NCBI RefSeq assembly: GCF_007992195.1
Contig: NZ_BJZU01000099.1
Span: 1 to 45,180 of the forward strand
From: Methylobacterium oxalidis
GTDB taxonomy: Bacteria > Pseudomonadota > Alphaproteobacteria > Rhizobiales > Beijerinckiaceae
DNA: 45,180 bases
Direction of reading: 5' to 3'
Below, one piece after another: positions 27,301 to 34,855 of this stretch; position 1 is the first letter of the stretch, and the number at the start of each line of letters is the position of its first letter. The position numbers were made by a program, and so were the translations under genes. The notes beneath the pieces were generated by a model that ran no database searches, was not told the origin of the DNA, and was given only the letters and a program-made list of their open reading frames with translations.

Positions 27301-27541
27301 TCATGTAGAGCATGTTGTCGACGCCGTTGATCTCCTGCTCGATCGGCGTCGCGATGGTGGCTGCCACCGTCTCGGCGTTGGCGCCCGGATAGGAGGCGCG
27401 CACCGTCACCGTCGGCGGCACGATCTCGGGGTACTGCGAGACCGGCAGCGACTCGTAGGCGACGTAGCCGAGGATCAGGAAGATGATCGACGTGACCGAC
27501 GCGAAGATCGGGCGATCGACGAAGAAATGGGCAAAACGCAT
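24329..27541 (-). CDS. RND efflux permease, HAE1 family (AcrB/MexB-like)
   Basis: A 1070-residue inner-membrane proton/drug antiporter, the pump of a tripartite efflux system. It begins with the classic MRFAHFFVDRPIFASV, and the proton-relay Asp pair lies in GIVVDDAIVVVENVERNM. Two large periplasmic loops and the second-half GLAAKNAILIVEFAH segment are complete. Length is typical. The membrane-fusion gene lies upstream on the same strand, 125 bases away. No outer-membrane TolC-type partner is in the window, so the channel must come from elsewhere. Confidence 0.95.
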   Translation of the reverse strand: MRFAHFFVDRPIFASVTSIIFLILGYVAYESLPVSQYPEIVPPTVTVRASYPGANAETVAATIATPIEQEINGVDNMLYMTSLSTNDGNMQLTVTFKVGTNLDIANVLVQNRLSVAQPRLPPDVRNLGVTVRKASPDLMLVVHLLSPNKTYDQNYLANYIYLNIRDEMLRLDGVGDITIFGGNEYAERIWLDPNKLAAYGLSTTDVIGALQEQNVQVAAGALGAPPAPSSSAFQLVVQSQGRFQTPDEFASVIVKASDGRLVRLKDIARVEMGQKDYTTNSFLNATPAVGIGAFQRPGTNALAAAASVKATMERLKANFPPDVEYRIAYNPTEFIEESIHEVYKTLFEAVALVVIVVLVFLQSWRTALIPVIAIPVSLVGTFAVMAALGFSLNNLTLFGLVLAIGIVVDDAIVVVENVERNMAEGLSPGEAAHKTMDEVGGAVVAIALVLAAVFIPTAFIPGISGQFYKQFALTIAASTIISAFNSLTLSPALCKLLLKPHHAHAQPKFFLTRFVNWLANGFNKAFDKLSHGYAATIRFLTANAVGLIAMLLVYAASIAGTIHLAQTTPTGFIPDQDQGYLIGVVQLPSGASLDRTTAVVTKAAEIARGVDGVTNTVIIAGFDGATFTNTTNAAVMFLTLKNAKERAAQGRSAAVVTGDVLKATAGIQEARIIVIPPPPVRGLGTGGGFKMQIESRQSSSIGPLLAAAGELIGQANQSNEVQRVFTTFGNDTPQLFIDIDRTVARMLNVPLANVFSTLQSNLGGAYVNDFNTLGRIYQVRVQADAPFRVSQEDITQLKVRSSTGALVPMGTLAQIREITGPQIVQRFNLFYSVPIQGTAKPGISTGQALDAMEDMAKKALPEGYAYDWTEIAYQQKAAGGTAIYVFALGVLLVFLVLAAQYESWALPLAIILVVPTGVLAALFGVQLRGQDNNILTQIGLIVLIGLAAKNAILIVEFAHQIEETEHKGPVAAAVEACRLRLRPILMTAFAFILGVLPLVIATGPGAEMRQALGTAVFFGMIGATFFGLFLTPVFYVVIRNVLIWIARKRGKDPQNTTPDKHDPHATPAHP

Positions 27542-27605
27542 CGGTCAAACCTCTCGCCGCGCGGCGCCTCGCGGCGGCCTGCGGCCTGCGTCGTCAGCGG
27601 CGCGA

Positions 27606-27629
27606 CGCCCGGGGTGACGGCCCCGGGCG
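27606..27629. repeat. GC hairpin between the two RND genes
   Basis: A perfect 9-bp inverted repeat (CGCCCGGGG and complement) with a 6-base loop inside the 125-base gap between adaptor and permease. No T-run follows on the minus strand. It could be a processing or attenuating hairpin that changes the ratio of the two products (inference). Confidence 0.45.
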
Positions 27630-27666
27630 GCGATCGTCGGTCGTCGTTCGGACGCCCCTCGGCGCC

Positions 27667-28821
27667 TCAGCTGCGGGTCGGCGGCAGCGTCTTCATCTCG
27701 GGCGTCACCTTGGCGCCGGGGCGCACGCGGGTGAGGCCGTTGATCACGATGGTCTCGTCGCCCTTGAGCCCGTCGCGGATCACCCGGTAGCCGTCGACCT
27801 TCGGCCCGAGCTTGACCTCCTGGGCCGAGGCGGTGCCGTCGTCGGCGATCACGTAGACGATGCGCTTGTCCTGGTTCGCCGAGACCGCCTCGTCGGGCAG
27901 CATGATGCCCCGGAAGGGCTTCGTCGCCGGCAGCGAGACGATGCCGAACAGGCCCGGCTTGATGAAATTGTCCGGGTTCTCGACGGTGGCGCGCAGCAGC
28001 ACCGTGCCGGTCTGGTTGTCGACGCGGTTGTCCACGAAGTCGAGCGTGCCCTTGCGGGTCGGCTTGTCCTCGCCGGTGAGCGCGATCAGGATCGGCACGC
28101 CCTGGCCCCGCTGCGAGGCGCCCATGCCGATGCCGAGGCTGCCCTGGTACTTCAGGAAGGAGCGCTCATCGACCGTGAAGCCGAAATAGATCGGGTCGAG
28201 CGAGACGATCGTCGTCAGCAGCGTCTGGTCCGTGATGACGATGTTGCCCTCGGTGACGAGGCGGCGGCTGATGCGCCCGCTGATCGGCGAGCGGACCTCG
28301 GTGAAGTCGTAGTTGAGCTGCGCCTGCCGGAGCGCGGCCTCGGCGTTGTCGACGTCGGCCTGCGCGGTCTGCGAGGCTTGGCGCCGCTGGTCGGTGACCT
28401 GCTCGGAGATGTTGCCCGAGCGGCTCAGCGTCTGGGCGCGCTCCAGGTCCGTCTGCGTGAAGTTCAGCCGGGCCTTGGCCGAGGTCAGCGTCGCCGTCGC
28501 TTGGTCGAGCGCCGCCTTGTAGGGGCGACGGTCGATCACGAAGAGCAGGTCGCCCTTCTTCACGTTGGCGCCGTCCTGGAAGGCGATCTTGTCGAGGTAG
28601 CCGGTGACCCGGGCGCGCACCTCCACGATCTCGACCGGGTCGAAGCGGCCCGTGTAGGAATCGCGCTCGACGATCTCGCGGACCACGGGCTTCGCCACGG
28701 TGACGGTGGGCGGCGGGCCGCCGGGCGCTTGGGCGCGGGCCGGCGCGGCGAGACTCGCGGACAGGAGCGATGCCCCCAGCCCGGCCGCCAGGAGGAGCTT
28801 CGAGAACCGGCGCATGTGCAT
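27667..28821 (-). CDS. RND efflux periplasmic adaptor subunit
   Basis: A 384-residue membrane-fusion protein bridging pump and outer-membrane channel. A signal peptide at about residues 5-30 ends in APARAQ. There is no lipobox Cys, so it is probably not lipidated. The lipoyl halves (ARVTGYLDKIAFQDGANVKKGDLLFVID and EVRSPISGRI) flank an alpha-helical hairpin of about 75 residues. Beta-barrel and membrane-proximal domains follow. ATG 28821 has AGGG about ten bases upstream; ATG 28815 is an alternative. It is the first gene of the two-gene operon. Confidence 0.92.
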   Translation of the reverse strand: MHMRRFSKLLLAAGLGASLLSASLAAPARAQAPGGPPPTVTVAKPVVREIVERDSYTGRFDPVEIVEVRARVTGYLDKIAFQDGANVKKGDLLFVIDRRPYKAALDQATATLTSAKARLNFTQTDLERAQTLSRSGNISEQVTDQRRQASQTAQADVDNAEAALRQAQLNYDFTEVRSPISGRISRRLVTEGNIVITDQTLLTTIVSLDPIYFGFTVDERSFLKYQGSLGIGMGASQRGQGVPILIALTGEDKPTRKGTLDFVDNRVDNQTGTVLLRATVENPDNFIKPGLFGIVSLPATKPFRGIMLPDEAVSANQDKRIVYVIADDGTASAQEVKLGPKVDGYRVIRDGLKGDETIVINGLTRVRPGAKVTPEMKTLPPTRS

Positions 28822-28940
28822 GATGGGTTTCCCTACGCTCCGCGCCCTACTCGGCCAAGCGGCGCCGCGTCGTGCGCCACCGCACACGCCCTGCGTGCGG
28901 GTGGGATGAGATCGGCCGACCATGCCGCCCGTCGGTCCCG

Positions 28941-29261
28941 TCACTCGACGGGTTCACCGGCGCCGAGCCAGTCCTTGAAGCCGCCGCGGTAATGGGCCTC
29001 GATCGGCAGCCCCGCCTGCTGGGCCGCCGCAAGGGCGTGCACCGAGCGGACGCCCGAGGCGCAGGAGAAGACGGGCCTGCGCGCGTCGTTGGCGATGAGT
29101 TCGGCGAGCGCGCCCGTGTCGAAGCTCGACAGCGGGTGCAGCACCGCGCCCGGGATGTGTCCGCTCTCGAACTCGTGGGGCTCGCGCACGTCGATCAGCA
29201 GGAGGGCGTCGTCGGCCAATCCCTGCTTGATCGTGTCCCGGTCCAGATCGACGATCTTCAT
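28941..29261 (-). CDS. Single-domain rhodanese (sulfurtransferase)
   Basis: A 106-residue rhodanese domain with IDVREPHEFESGHIPGA and the active-site Cys67 in FSCASGVRS, followed by YRGGFKDWLGAGEPV. Such small cytosolic rhodaneses carry persulfide sulfur. Candidate starts are ATG 29261 and ATG 29270; the purine run GGGATGG sits better before 29261. It is upstream of the RND genes on the same strand with about 120 bases between. Confidence 0.88.
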   Translation of the reverse strand: MKIVDLDRDTIKQGLADDALLLIDVREPHEFESGHIPGAVLHPLSSFDTGALAELIANDARRPVFSCASGVRSVHALAAAQQAGLPIEAHYRGGFKDWLGAGEPVE

Positions 29262-29447
29262 CCCATCCATCCCTGTCAGTCTGCGCGCGGCCGGCGCCGC
29301 GGTCCGAGGCATCCATAGCCGACGGGGCGGGTGGGATGCGATGGGGGCGGGGACGCGTGTCCGGCGCTTCGGCCCGGACGGAAGTACGGCGGGTACTTGG
29401 CTGACGTCTTTCCATATTCGTCAGCCGTCACCGGCGCAACTCGGGCC

Positions 29448-30734
29448 TCACCGGCGAAGAGTGCCGAGCGCCGCCTCGACCCGCTGGAAATGGCCCGTCC
29501 ATGTGGGCGGAGCGTATCCGATCAGGCCGGCGGAGAGCTCGCTCCGCCGGCGCGAGCCCGGCTCGCTCAGCTCCGCGACCGCCCGCCGCCAGCCCGGCCC
29601 GTCGAGCGGGTCGAGGAAGGCGGCGAAGGGGCCGCCGACCTCCCGGTGGACCGGGATGTCCGAGGCGACCACTGGCAGCCCGCTCGCGGCCGCCTCGACG
29701 ACGGGAAGGCCGTAGCCTTCCGTGAAGGAGGGCATGAGCAGCGCCGTCGCCGAGCGCATCAGGGCGCCCAGGCCGTGGGTCGACAGTCCGGAGACCTCGA
29801 CCACGCTGTCGCGGATCGCGGCGCAGCGGTCGAGCAGGTCGACGATGTTCTCCGCCTCCCAGCCGCGGCGCCCGACGAGGACGAGGCGGGGCGCGCCCAC
29901 GCCGAGTTCCTGCGAGAGGCTGCGCCAGAGATGGAGCAGGAGCAGATGGTTCTTGCGCGGCTCGATCGTGCCGCAGACGAGAAAGGTCGGCCGGTCGAGG
30001 TCGATCCGCGGCCCCTCGGGGCGGAAGGCCGGCTCGATGCCGAGATGCCCCACCGTGATGCCGGGCACCGGCAGCCCGCCGTCCGCGATGTGCCGGGCCA
30101 CCTGCGCGCCGACATCGGCGGAGTTCACGACGATGTGGGCGGCGTGGCGCGCCACCGTCTCCATCCGCAGGCGGTGGCGCTCCGACTCGCGCGGCCGCCC
30201 GTACTCGGGGTGGGTGATCGGGATGAGGTCGTGCAGGAAGAAGACCGGGCGGATGTCGGGGCGGTCGTAGAGCCAGTCGAAGCGTTCCGGCCGATCGAGG
30301 CGCAGGTGCGAGGTGTGCAGATAGAGCGTCCCGTGGGGGAGCGCCTCGGGCCCTTCCGCCCGCAGCGTGCTCAGCGCCGTCTCGATCTGGATCCGGCGCC
30401 GCCGCAATCCGTCGCCGCTCGCCGCTGCCCGGTGCGGCGCCGTCGCCGCCGTGCACGCGCCGAGCCGCGCCGCGAGGCGGCGGTACACGGGGTCGTCCTC
30501 CGCCTCGATATCCTCGACCCAGCCGGCGACGACGGCGTCGACGATCCGCGCCGCGCGCCCGCGGTCGACGACCCGGGGCCCGAGAGCGGTGGTGACGAGG
30601 CCGAAGCGCGGGCCCGCACCCGCGAGCGCCCAGCGCGCATAGGCGAGATCGACCCGGTCGATGCCGCTCGGGCTCGCGTGCCGCAGCCGCGTGATCAGGC
30701 GGGTGAGATCGAAGGCGACCGGTCTGTCCGTCAT
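29448..30734 (-). CDS. Family 4 glycosyltransferase
   Basis: A 428-residue GT-B glycosyltransferase. The nucleotide-sugar domain shows TFLVCGTIEPRKNHLLLLHLW, LVLVGRRGWE and the GT4 motif SFTEGYGLPVVEAAASGLPVVASD. The N-terminal half has FDLTRLI and HDLIPITHPEYG, which occur in GT4 proteins of polysaccharide clusters. No other polysaccharide gene is in the window, so the acceptor is unknown. It is transcribed away from the tRNA gene. Confidence 0.88.
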   Translation of the reverse strand: MTDRPVAFDLTRLITRLRHASPSGIDRVDLAYARWALAGAGPRFGLVTTALGPRVVDRGRAARIVDAVVAGWVEDIEAEDDPVYRRLAARLGACTAATAPHRAAASGDGLRRRRIQIETALSTLRAEGPEALPHGTLYLHTSHLRLDRPERFDWLYDRPDIRPVFFLHDLIPITHPEYGRPRESERHRLRMETVARHAAHIVVNSADVGAQVARHIADGGLPVPGITVGHLGIEPAFRPEGPRIDLDRPTFLVCGTIEPRKNHLLLLHLWRSLSQELGVGAPRLVLVGRRGWEAENIVDLLDRCAAIRDSVVEVSGLSTHGLGALMRSATALLMPSFTEGYGLPVVEAAASGLPVVASDIPVHREVGGPFAAFLDPLDGPGWRRAVAELSEPGSRRRSELSAGLIGYAPPTWTGHFQRVEAALGTLRR

Positions 30735-30830
30735 GAGCGTCCGGCGAGGGTGAAAGGGCGTTGCGGGCCGCCCGGGTTACCTCTCCGGGACCGCCGCCGC
30801 CAGCACCCTGTGCGGCCGTGCGGATGGGGG

Positions 30831-30858
30831 TTGCGCCCGCGGAACCGGAAAGCTAAGA
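30831..30858 (+). promoter_or_regulatory. Candidate promoter of the tRNA-Pro gene
   Basis: TTGCGC at 30831-30836 and CTAAGA at 30853-30858 with a 16-base spacer end 22 bases before the first tRNA base. The position is right for a tRNA promoter; the match is only moderate. Confidence 0.4.
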
Positions 30859-30880
30859 CGCGCAGGCCCTCTCGGGGCGT

Positions 30881-30958
30881 CGGAGCGTAGCGCAGCCCGG
30901 TTAGCGCACTAGTCTGGGGGACTAGGGGTCGGAGGTTCGAATCCTCTCGCTCCGACCA
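30881..30958 (+). tRNA. tRNA-Pro (anticodon GGG)
   Basis: A 78-base tRNA with CGGAGCG pairing to CGCTCCG and the CCA end encoded. The anticodon arm CTAGT-CTGGGGG-ACTAG reads GGG, which decodes CCC (and CCU by wobble) proline codons. The T arm GGAGG-TTCGAAT-CCTCT is canonical. The 3' end marks the boundary between dense core genes and the gene-poor, mixed-composition DNA to its right, a common place for integration. Confidence 0.97.
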
Positions 30959-31460
30959 TTTCACTCCAAGCACATAGCATCGAAACGCAGTGCTTGTGGC
31001 TTACTGGCTTTCACCGCCAGCAACCCCATAATAATCCACAGCGTCGATTTTGCCTCGGTCATGCCAACTCGCAGGGCACGGCGGTCCGCGCGAGCAATCG
31101 CAGTTTGCATGCAGCCCGGCAGCCGTGAGCTTCTATGCGAGGTGGGCCCGCCTTCATCGCGACGATTGAGTTCGTTCTATCCGCGCCGAGTGGGCTCGAG
31201 ACGAGTCGCTCGCACTCGTAAAGCGTTCGCGATCACGCTGACCGAGGTCAGCGCTCGTGGGCGCCGTCAGGAAGGATGAGCCCGTTCTAGATGATTTGAT
31301 CTTGCGATCGATGTTACTGCCACTCGTCATATGGCTTCGAGGATTTGGCCGATCGCGTGGGGCGGCTGCCTCGCGCGCTTCATTTCAGAGGCGATCAGCC
31401 AGATAGTGTACCCGGCCGACAAACAAGACACATGCAGCCCCTCTGCCCCACAGCCGAACC
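30959..31460. other. Gene-poor stretch after the tRNA
   Basis: About 500 bases with no believable gene on either strand; short open frames lack ribosome sites and protein character. No direct copy of the tRNA 3' end was found by eye. Around 31401-31450 a peptide resembling the VYVAPADRH region of CheB can be read but is broken by frame changes, consistent with the fragment that follows. Confidence 0.5.
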
Positions 31461-31808
31461 TTGGCTTCTGCCCGAGAAACACACCATCAGATCCAGGCCC
31501 TTCAGTCGTTTGAGACCGTTGTCTTCGATCCTCCGCAAGGCGGGCACGATCGCTTGGCTCTGGCAGGGAGCGCCACAGAAGTGCTGTCCGGCTCGCTCGA
31601 TGACGGCTCGCGAGGGCTCGCGGCCATCAACGGCGTGGGCGGCCTCTCGATGGTTCTCACGCCCGACGCGCTACCCCTGCGCGGCATGCCGGAGAACGCG
31701 ATTGCCTACGATGGTCCCATCAACCTGATCGGAAGCCCTGCTGAGATCGCGCAGGCCATCTGCGCAGCTGTCCAGCGGGTGCAGCCGATCCCTTCCGCAT
31801 CAACCTGA
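31461..31808 (+). pseudogene. C-terminal fragment of a CheB-type methylesterase
   Basis: The reading frame resembles the end of CheB protein-glutamate methylesterases. ARETHHQIQAL stands where PRENHHRPAVD occurs, then LSGSLDDGSRGLAAINGVGG (family LSGxLDDGTAGLxAIKxxGG) and GMPENAIAYDGPINLIGSPAEI (family GMPxSAIAxxxVDxVLPPxEI). The N-terminal half with the catalytic Ser and His is missing or frameshifted, and there is no ribosome site. The catalytic Asp of LSGxxxDG is still there. I read it as a decayed relic; the similarity is by eye. Confidence 0.5.
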
Positions 31809-32196
31809 GCACAGCCCGCGGATTCCGGTCGGCAGCGAAGCCGCTCAACCCTGTGCCTTTCAGCTGATGCAGCGATCACGAGCGAGCGGACGCTGGGCAT
31901 CGTGGATGCCTTCTTGCTGCTCGAGGAAAGCAGATCGGGAGACAGGGCGCCAGCTGCCAGCGGCGTACCGAGTTCGTGCAGCCGAAGCAGTTGCAGTCGG
32001 AGGCCTCTTCACGCGCCGAGGAGCGCCCAGACTGAACCAGCGGCAGCACTCACCCTTCTTCGGCCAACAGGCAGACCAAGCAACCGATGTTGAGGATGCA
32101 GGTGATTGTCACTCCGGTTGGCTTCGACTTCGCTTAATTTTTATGTATGAATTCATTGCAAGTCGATTCGCAAACCATCGGCGGTCAGGCAGAGTC
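31809..32196. promoter_or_regulatory. Upstream region of the membrane cluster with a candidate promoter
   Basis: About 390 bases without a convincing gene. The right end turns AT-rich from about 32130. TTGGCT at 32118-32123 and TTATGT at 32141-32146 (or TATGTA one base on) with a 17-18-base spacer could be the promoter of the four-gene cluster. An in-frame ATG at 32143 is a less likely start of the next gene. Confidence 0.3.
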
Positions 32197-32658
32197 ATGG
32201 CAACGCAGATTGACGATTTCTTGCCGCTATCGGCCGTTCCACCTTCTAACAATCAAAGACTTTTTGTAAGGTACTTTACCGCTATATTGATCGATCTAGT
32301 GGTGTTAAATTTATTTGCGGAGTACTCTGAAAACGTATTCGTTGAATCTTTCACGATATCGTTGCTTGCAGCTATTTTATTGCAAATCTTGCTGAAGTTG
32401 ACCATTGTGGTTGAGCATTGGGTCGCCGAGTTCTTCAACGCAAGATCTGGAGCATTCATGCGATTCCTGCGCTTCTTCTGCGCTTGGCTAGTTATGTTCG
32501 GATCAAAGTTTGCTATATTGGAAGCTCTTGCTTTTGCATTCGGTGATAAAGTTCGATTTGAGGGCGCTTTTCACGGAATTGTCGCCTTGGTGATTGTAGT
32601 CGTCACGATGCTCATAGCTGAAGAGGCGATTGTGCGCTTCTACCGAAAGCTCAACTGA
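32197..32658 (+). CDS. AT-rich integral membrane protein of unknown function
   Basis: A 153-residue protein with about four membrane segments: LFVRYFTAILIDLVVLNLF, SFTISLLAAILLQILLKL, RFFCAWLVMFGSKFAILEALAF and ALVIVVVTMLIAEEAIV. I do not recognise a named family. The ATG at 32197 has AGGCAGAG upstream. GC content is strikingly lower than in the rest of the window, with TTA, ATA and TTT codons that neighbours avoid. It ends 15 bases before the HlyD-type gene, so it is the first gene of the cluster and may be an accessory subunit (inference). The composition points to recent transfer. Confidence 0.75.
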   Translation: MATQIDDFLPLSAVPPSNNQRLFVRYFTAILIDLVVLNLFAEYSENVFVESFTISLLAAILLQILLKLTIVVEHWVAEFFNARSGAFMRFLRFFCAWLVMFGSKFAILEALAFAFGDKVRFEGAFHGIVALVIVVVTMLIAEEAIVRFYRKLN

Positions 32659-32673
32659 GAGGGCGCCTTACTC

Positions 32674-33801
32674 ATGGACCGGATGTCAGGTGATCGAGAG
32701 AGCGACGGCTCCATGCCTGACCCACCAGCGCAAAGTCGAACCCGTACAAGAAACCCGGTACGCCGCATCACTCTGGTTGTCATCGCGATAGGCGCTGCTC
32801 TCTTCGCCTACGGCATCGCCGCTGATCGGGAGACACCTTACACATCACAGGGGCTGGTACAGGCCTACCTCGTGCGGATTGCTCCAGAAGTCGCCGGAAA
32901 GGTGACTGAAGTCGGCGTCCGCACCGACCAGCGCGTAGAGGCCGGCACGATCCTCTTCCGCATCGATCCGGATCAGTACGCCCTCGCCGTTCAGCGCGCC
33001 GAGGCGAACCTTGAAGCTGCTGGGCAGTCTATCGGTGCCTCGACGGCGGCCGTCGCATCGGCACAGGCCAATCTTGCCGCCGCGCTCTCGAAGCGAGAGA
33101 ATGCGCGCGAGCAGACGGGGCGCATCTTCGAGCTGGTCAAGAAGGGCGTCTATGCCCAAGCACGTCAGCAGCAGGCGCAGACGGCGCTCGACTCGGCCGA
33201 AGCGGCAGTGTCCCAAGCCCAGGCTGAAGTTGAGAAGGCCCAGCAGACCCTTGGGCCGCAGGGCAAAGACAATCCCCAGATCCGAGAGGCCATGGGGGCG
33301 CTGGCGCAGGCCAATCTCGACCTCACGCGCACCACAGTCGTTGCTCCCTCTGACGGCGGCGTCACCAATCTCTCGCTTGCGGTCGGTCAGGTGCTCGGCA
33401 AGGGCGAGGCCGCCATGACCTACATCGACCTGCGCGAGGTTTGGATCGAGGCCGCGTTTCGCGAGAACAGCCTGGAGAGCATCAAAGTCGGCGACCCGGT
33501 CGAGATCGTTCTCGATATTCTCCCGGGCCGGGTGATCCCAGGACGGGTCGCAGCACTGGGCTACGGCGTCGGAAACCGCAGCGTCGATGCACGCACTGGC
33601 TTGCCGACCCCGCGCACCCAGAGCGGCTGGATCAGAACGCCTCAAACCATGCCGGTGCGGATTGAGTTCGATCGGGAAACCCGTCCCCTGCGGGTCGGCT
33701 CGCAGGCCAGCGTAATGGTCTTTCCCGACGACAACCCCGTGATGAACGCCATCGGTCGGTTCCGGATGCGGCTCATGGCCCTCCTGACCTATGTCCACTG
33801 A
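32674..33801 (+). CDS. HlyD/EmrA-type efflux adaptor
   Basis: A 375-residue membrane-fusion protein anchored by one N-terminal membrane helix (ITLVVIAIGAALFAYGIAA, about residues 30-50). The lipoyl halves (VRIAPEVAGKVTEVGVRTDQRVEAGTILFRID and TVVAPSDGGVTNLSLAVGQ) flank a long coiled-coil region of Ala/Gln/Glu repeats. The beta-barrel follows with WIEAAFRENSLESIKVGDPVEI. It overlaps the FUSC-type gene by 11 bases, so the two are coupled. Such pairs export aromatic acids (AaeA/AaeB) or other small molecules in related systems; the substrate here is unknown. Confidence 0.88.
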   Translation: MDRMSGDRESDGSMPDPPAQSRTRTRNPVRRITLVVIAIGAALFAYGIAADRETPYTSQGLVQAYLVRIAPEVAGKVTEVGVRTDQRVEAGTILFRIDPDQYALAVQRAEANLEAAGQSIGASTAAVASAQANLAAALSKRENAREQTGRIFELVKKGVYAQARQQQAQTALDSAEAAVSQAQAEVEKAQQTLGPQGKDNPQIREAMGALAQANLDLTRTTVVAPSDGGVTNLSLAVGQVLGKGEAAMTYIDLREVWIEAAFRENSLESIKVGDPVEIVLDILPGRVIPGRVAALGYGVGNRSVDARTGLPTPRTQSGWIRTPQTMPVRIEFDRETRPLRVGSQASVMVFPDDNPVMNAIGRFRMRLMALLTYVH

Positions 33802-34855
33802 CCTGACGAGCGGCTCAGAGCCTGTCGGTTTGCGTCGTGCCGCGCTCCGTCTCGCCGTTGGCGTAACCGCCTGCTTCGCGCTCGTCGAGGCACTCGGGTG
33901 GGACGCAACGTTCTTGGCTCCGATGCTGACGGCACAAATCCTCACGAAGATGCGGCAGCCGCCGAGCCTGCCCCAGGGCCTCGCTCTTATCCTCTTGGTC
34001 GGGTTGTCGACGGGGGCGGTCCTCGCAATCACAACGTCACTCCTCAGCCAGCCCGCCACCCTGATCCTTACCCTCGCTCTCCTGCTCTACCTGTCGTTCT
34101 ATGCTCACTTGAGGGGCGCACCGAACCTCCTGACACTCCTCGTCCAGATCTCGGCAGTCTCCCTGCCAGTCCTCGCCGTCGCCTCACCCGACGCAGCCGT
34201 GAACTTTGCGGGTGCACTCACATCGGCGGGCATCGTAGCGGTGCTGACGACTTGGGCCGCGTTCGCAGCGTTCCCCGGAGACGCGACCGATTCTGGGCCT
34301 CAGGCGTCGGCAGGCGCCTCGGATGCTCCCGGCCCGCCTGAGGCAGCACGGGAGGCGCTCCTGAACACTCTCGTCCTGCTGCCAGTCCTGACAGAGTTCG
34401 TTCTCGTCGCGTCGGAACTCGCCGTCGTCGTGCTGATCGTCATCGTGAACCTGCTCCGTCAGCACGATCCCGAGCAGGGGCAGCGCGCGGCGTTGGGCCT
34501 CATCGTCGGCAACCTCATCGGCGGTTCGGCGGCGGCCGCCGTCTACAACTTGGTCCTGCTGAACGAGACCTTCCCGTTCTTCCTCGCGGTGTGCCTCGCG
34601 GCAACTCTGGCCTTTGCAGGCCGCATCGCGACCGCCGGCCAGCGTGCGCCGATCTACGTCATCGCCCTTTCAACCTTCATCCTTCTGTTGGGCCTTGGTT
34701 TGACACCGTTGCCGGGCGGTAGCGGCGAAGCCTTCGTCTCGCGGCTCACCAACGTCCTGTTGGCCTCCGCCTATGCTGTCGGGGCGGTTTCTGTCCTGGA
34801 GCTCTGGCGCATCCGACGCATCCACGACGGGCCCATCGGGCCCAGCGCGCAATGA
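33791..34855 (+). CDS. FUSC/DUF2955-type membrane protein
   Basis: A 354-residue inner-membrane protein with about ten hydrophobic segments and a soluble Pro/Ala-rich loop near residues 158-190 separating two halves. This two-block layout and pairing with an HlyD adaptor match DUF2955/FUSC-family efflux proteins. EALGWDATFLAPMLTAQIL early in the chain is a typical FUSC-like opening. The start is inside the adaptor gene and the stop overlaps the next ATG (ATGA). It is probably the pump component of the cluster. Confidence 0.8.
   Translation: MSTDLTSGSEPVGLRRAALRLAVGVTACFALVEALGWDATFLAPMLTAQILTKMRQPPSLPQGLALILLVGLSTGAVLAITTSLLSQPATLILTLALLLYLSFYAHLRGAPNLLTLLVQISAVSLPVLAVASPDAAVNFAGALTSAGIVAVLTTWAAFAAFPGDATDSGPQASAGASDAPGPPEAAREALLNTLVLLPVLTEFVLVASELAVVVLIVIVNLLRQHDPEQGQRAALGLIVGNLIGGSAAAAVYNLVLLNETFPFFLAVCLAATLAFAGRIATAGQRAPIYVIALSTFILLLGLGLTPLPGGSGEAFVSRLTNVLLASAYAVGAVSVLELWRIRRIHDGPIGPSAQ

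Noticed and set aside
24149..27790. A 1213-codon plus-strand open frame rich in His, Arg, Asp, Glu and Val
   Set aside because: It is exactly antisense to the RND permease and adaptor; long antisense frames are expected in GC-rich codon usage, and the opposite strand encodes an intact pump.
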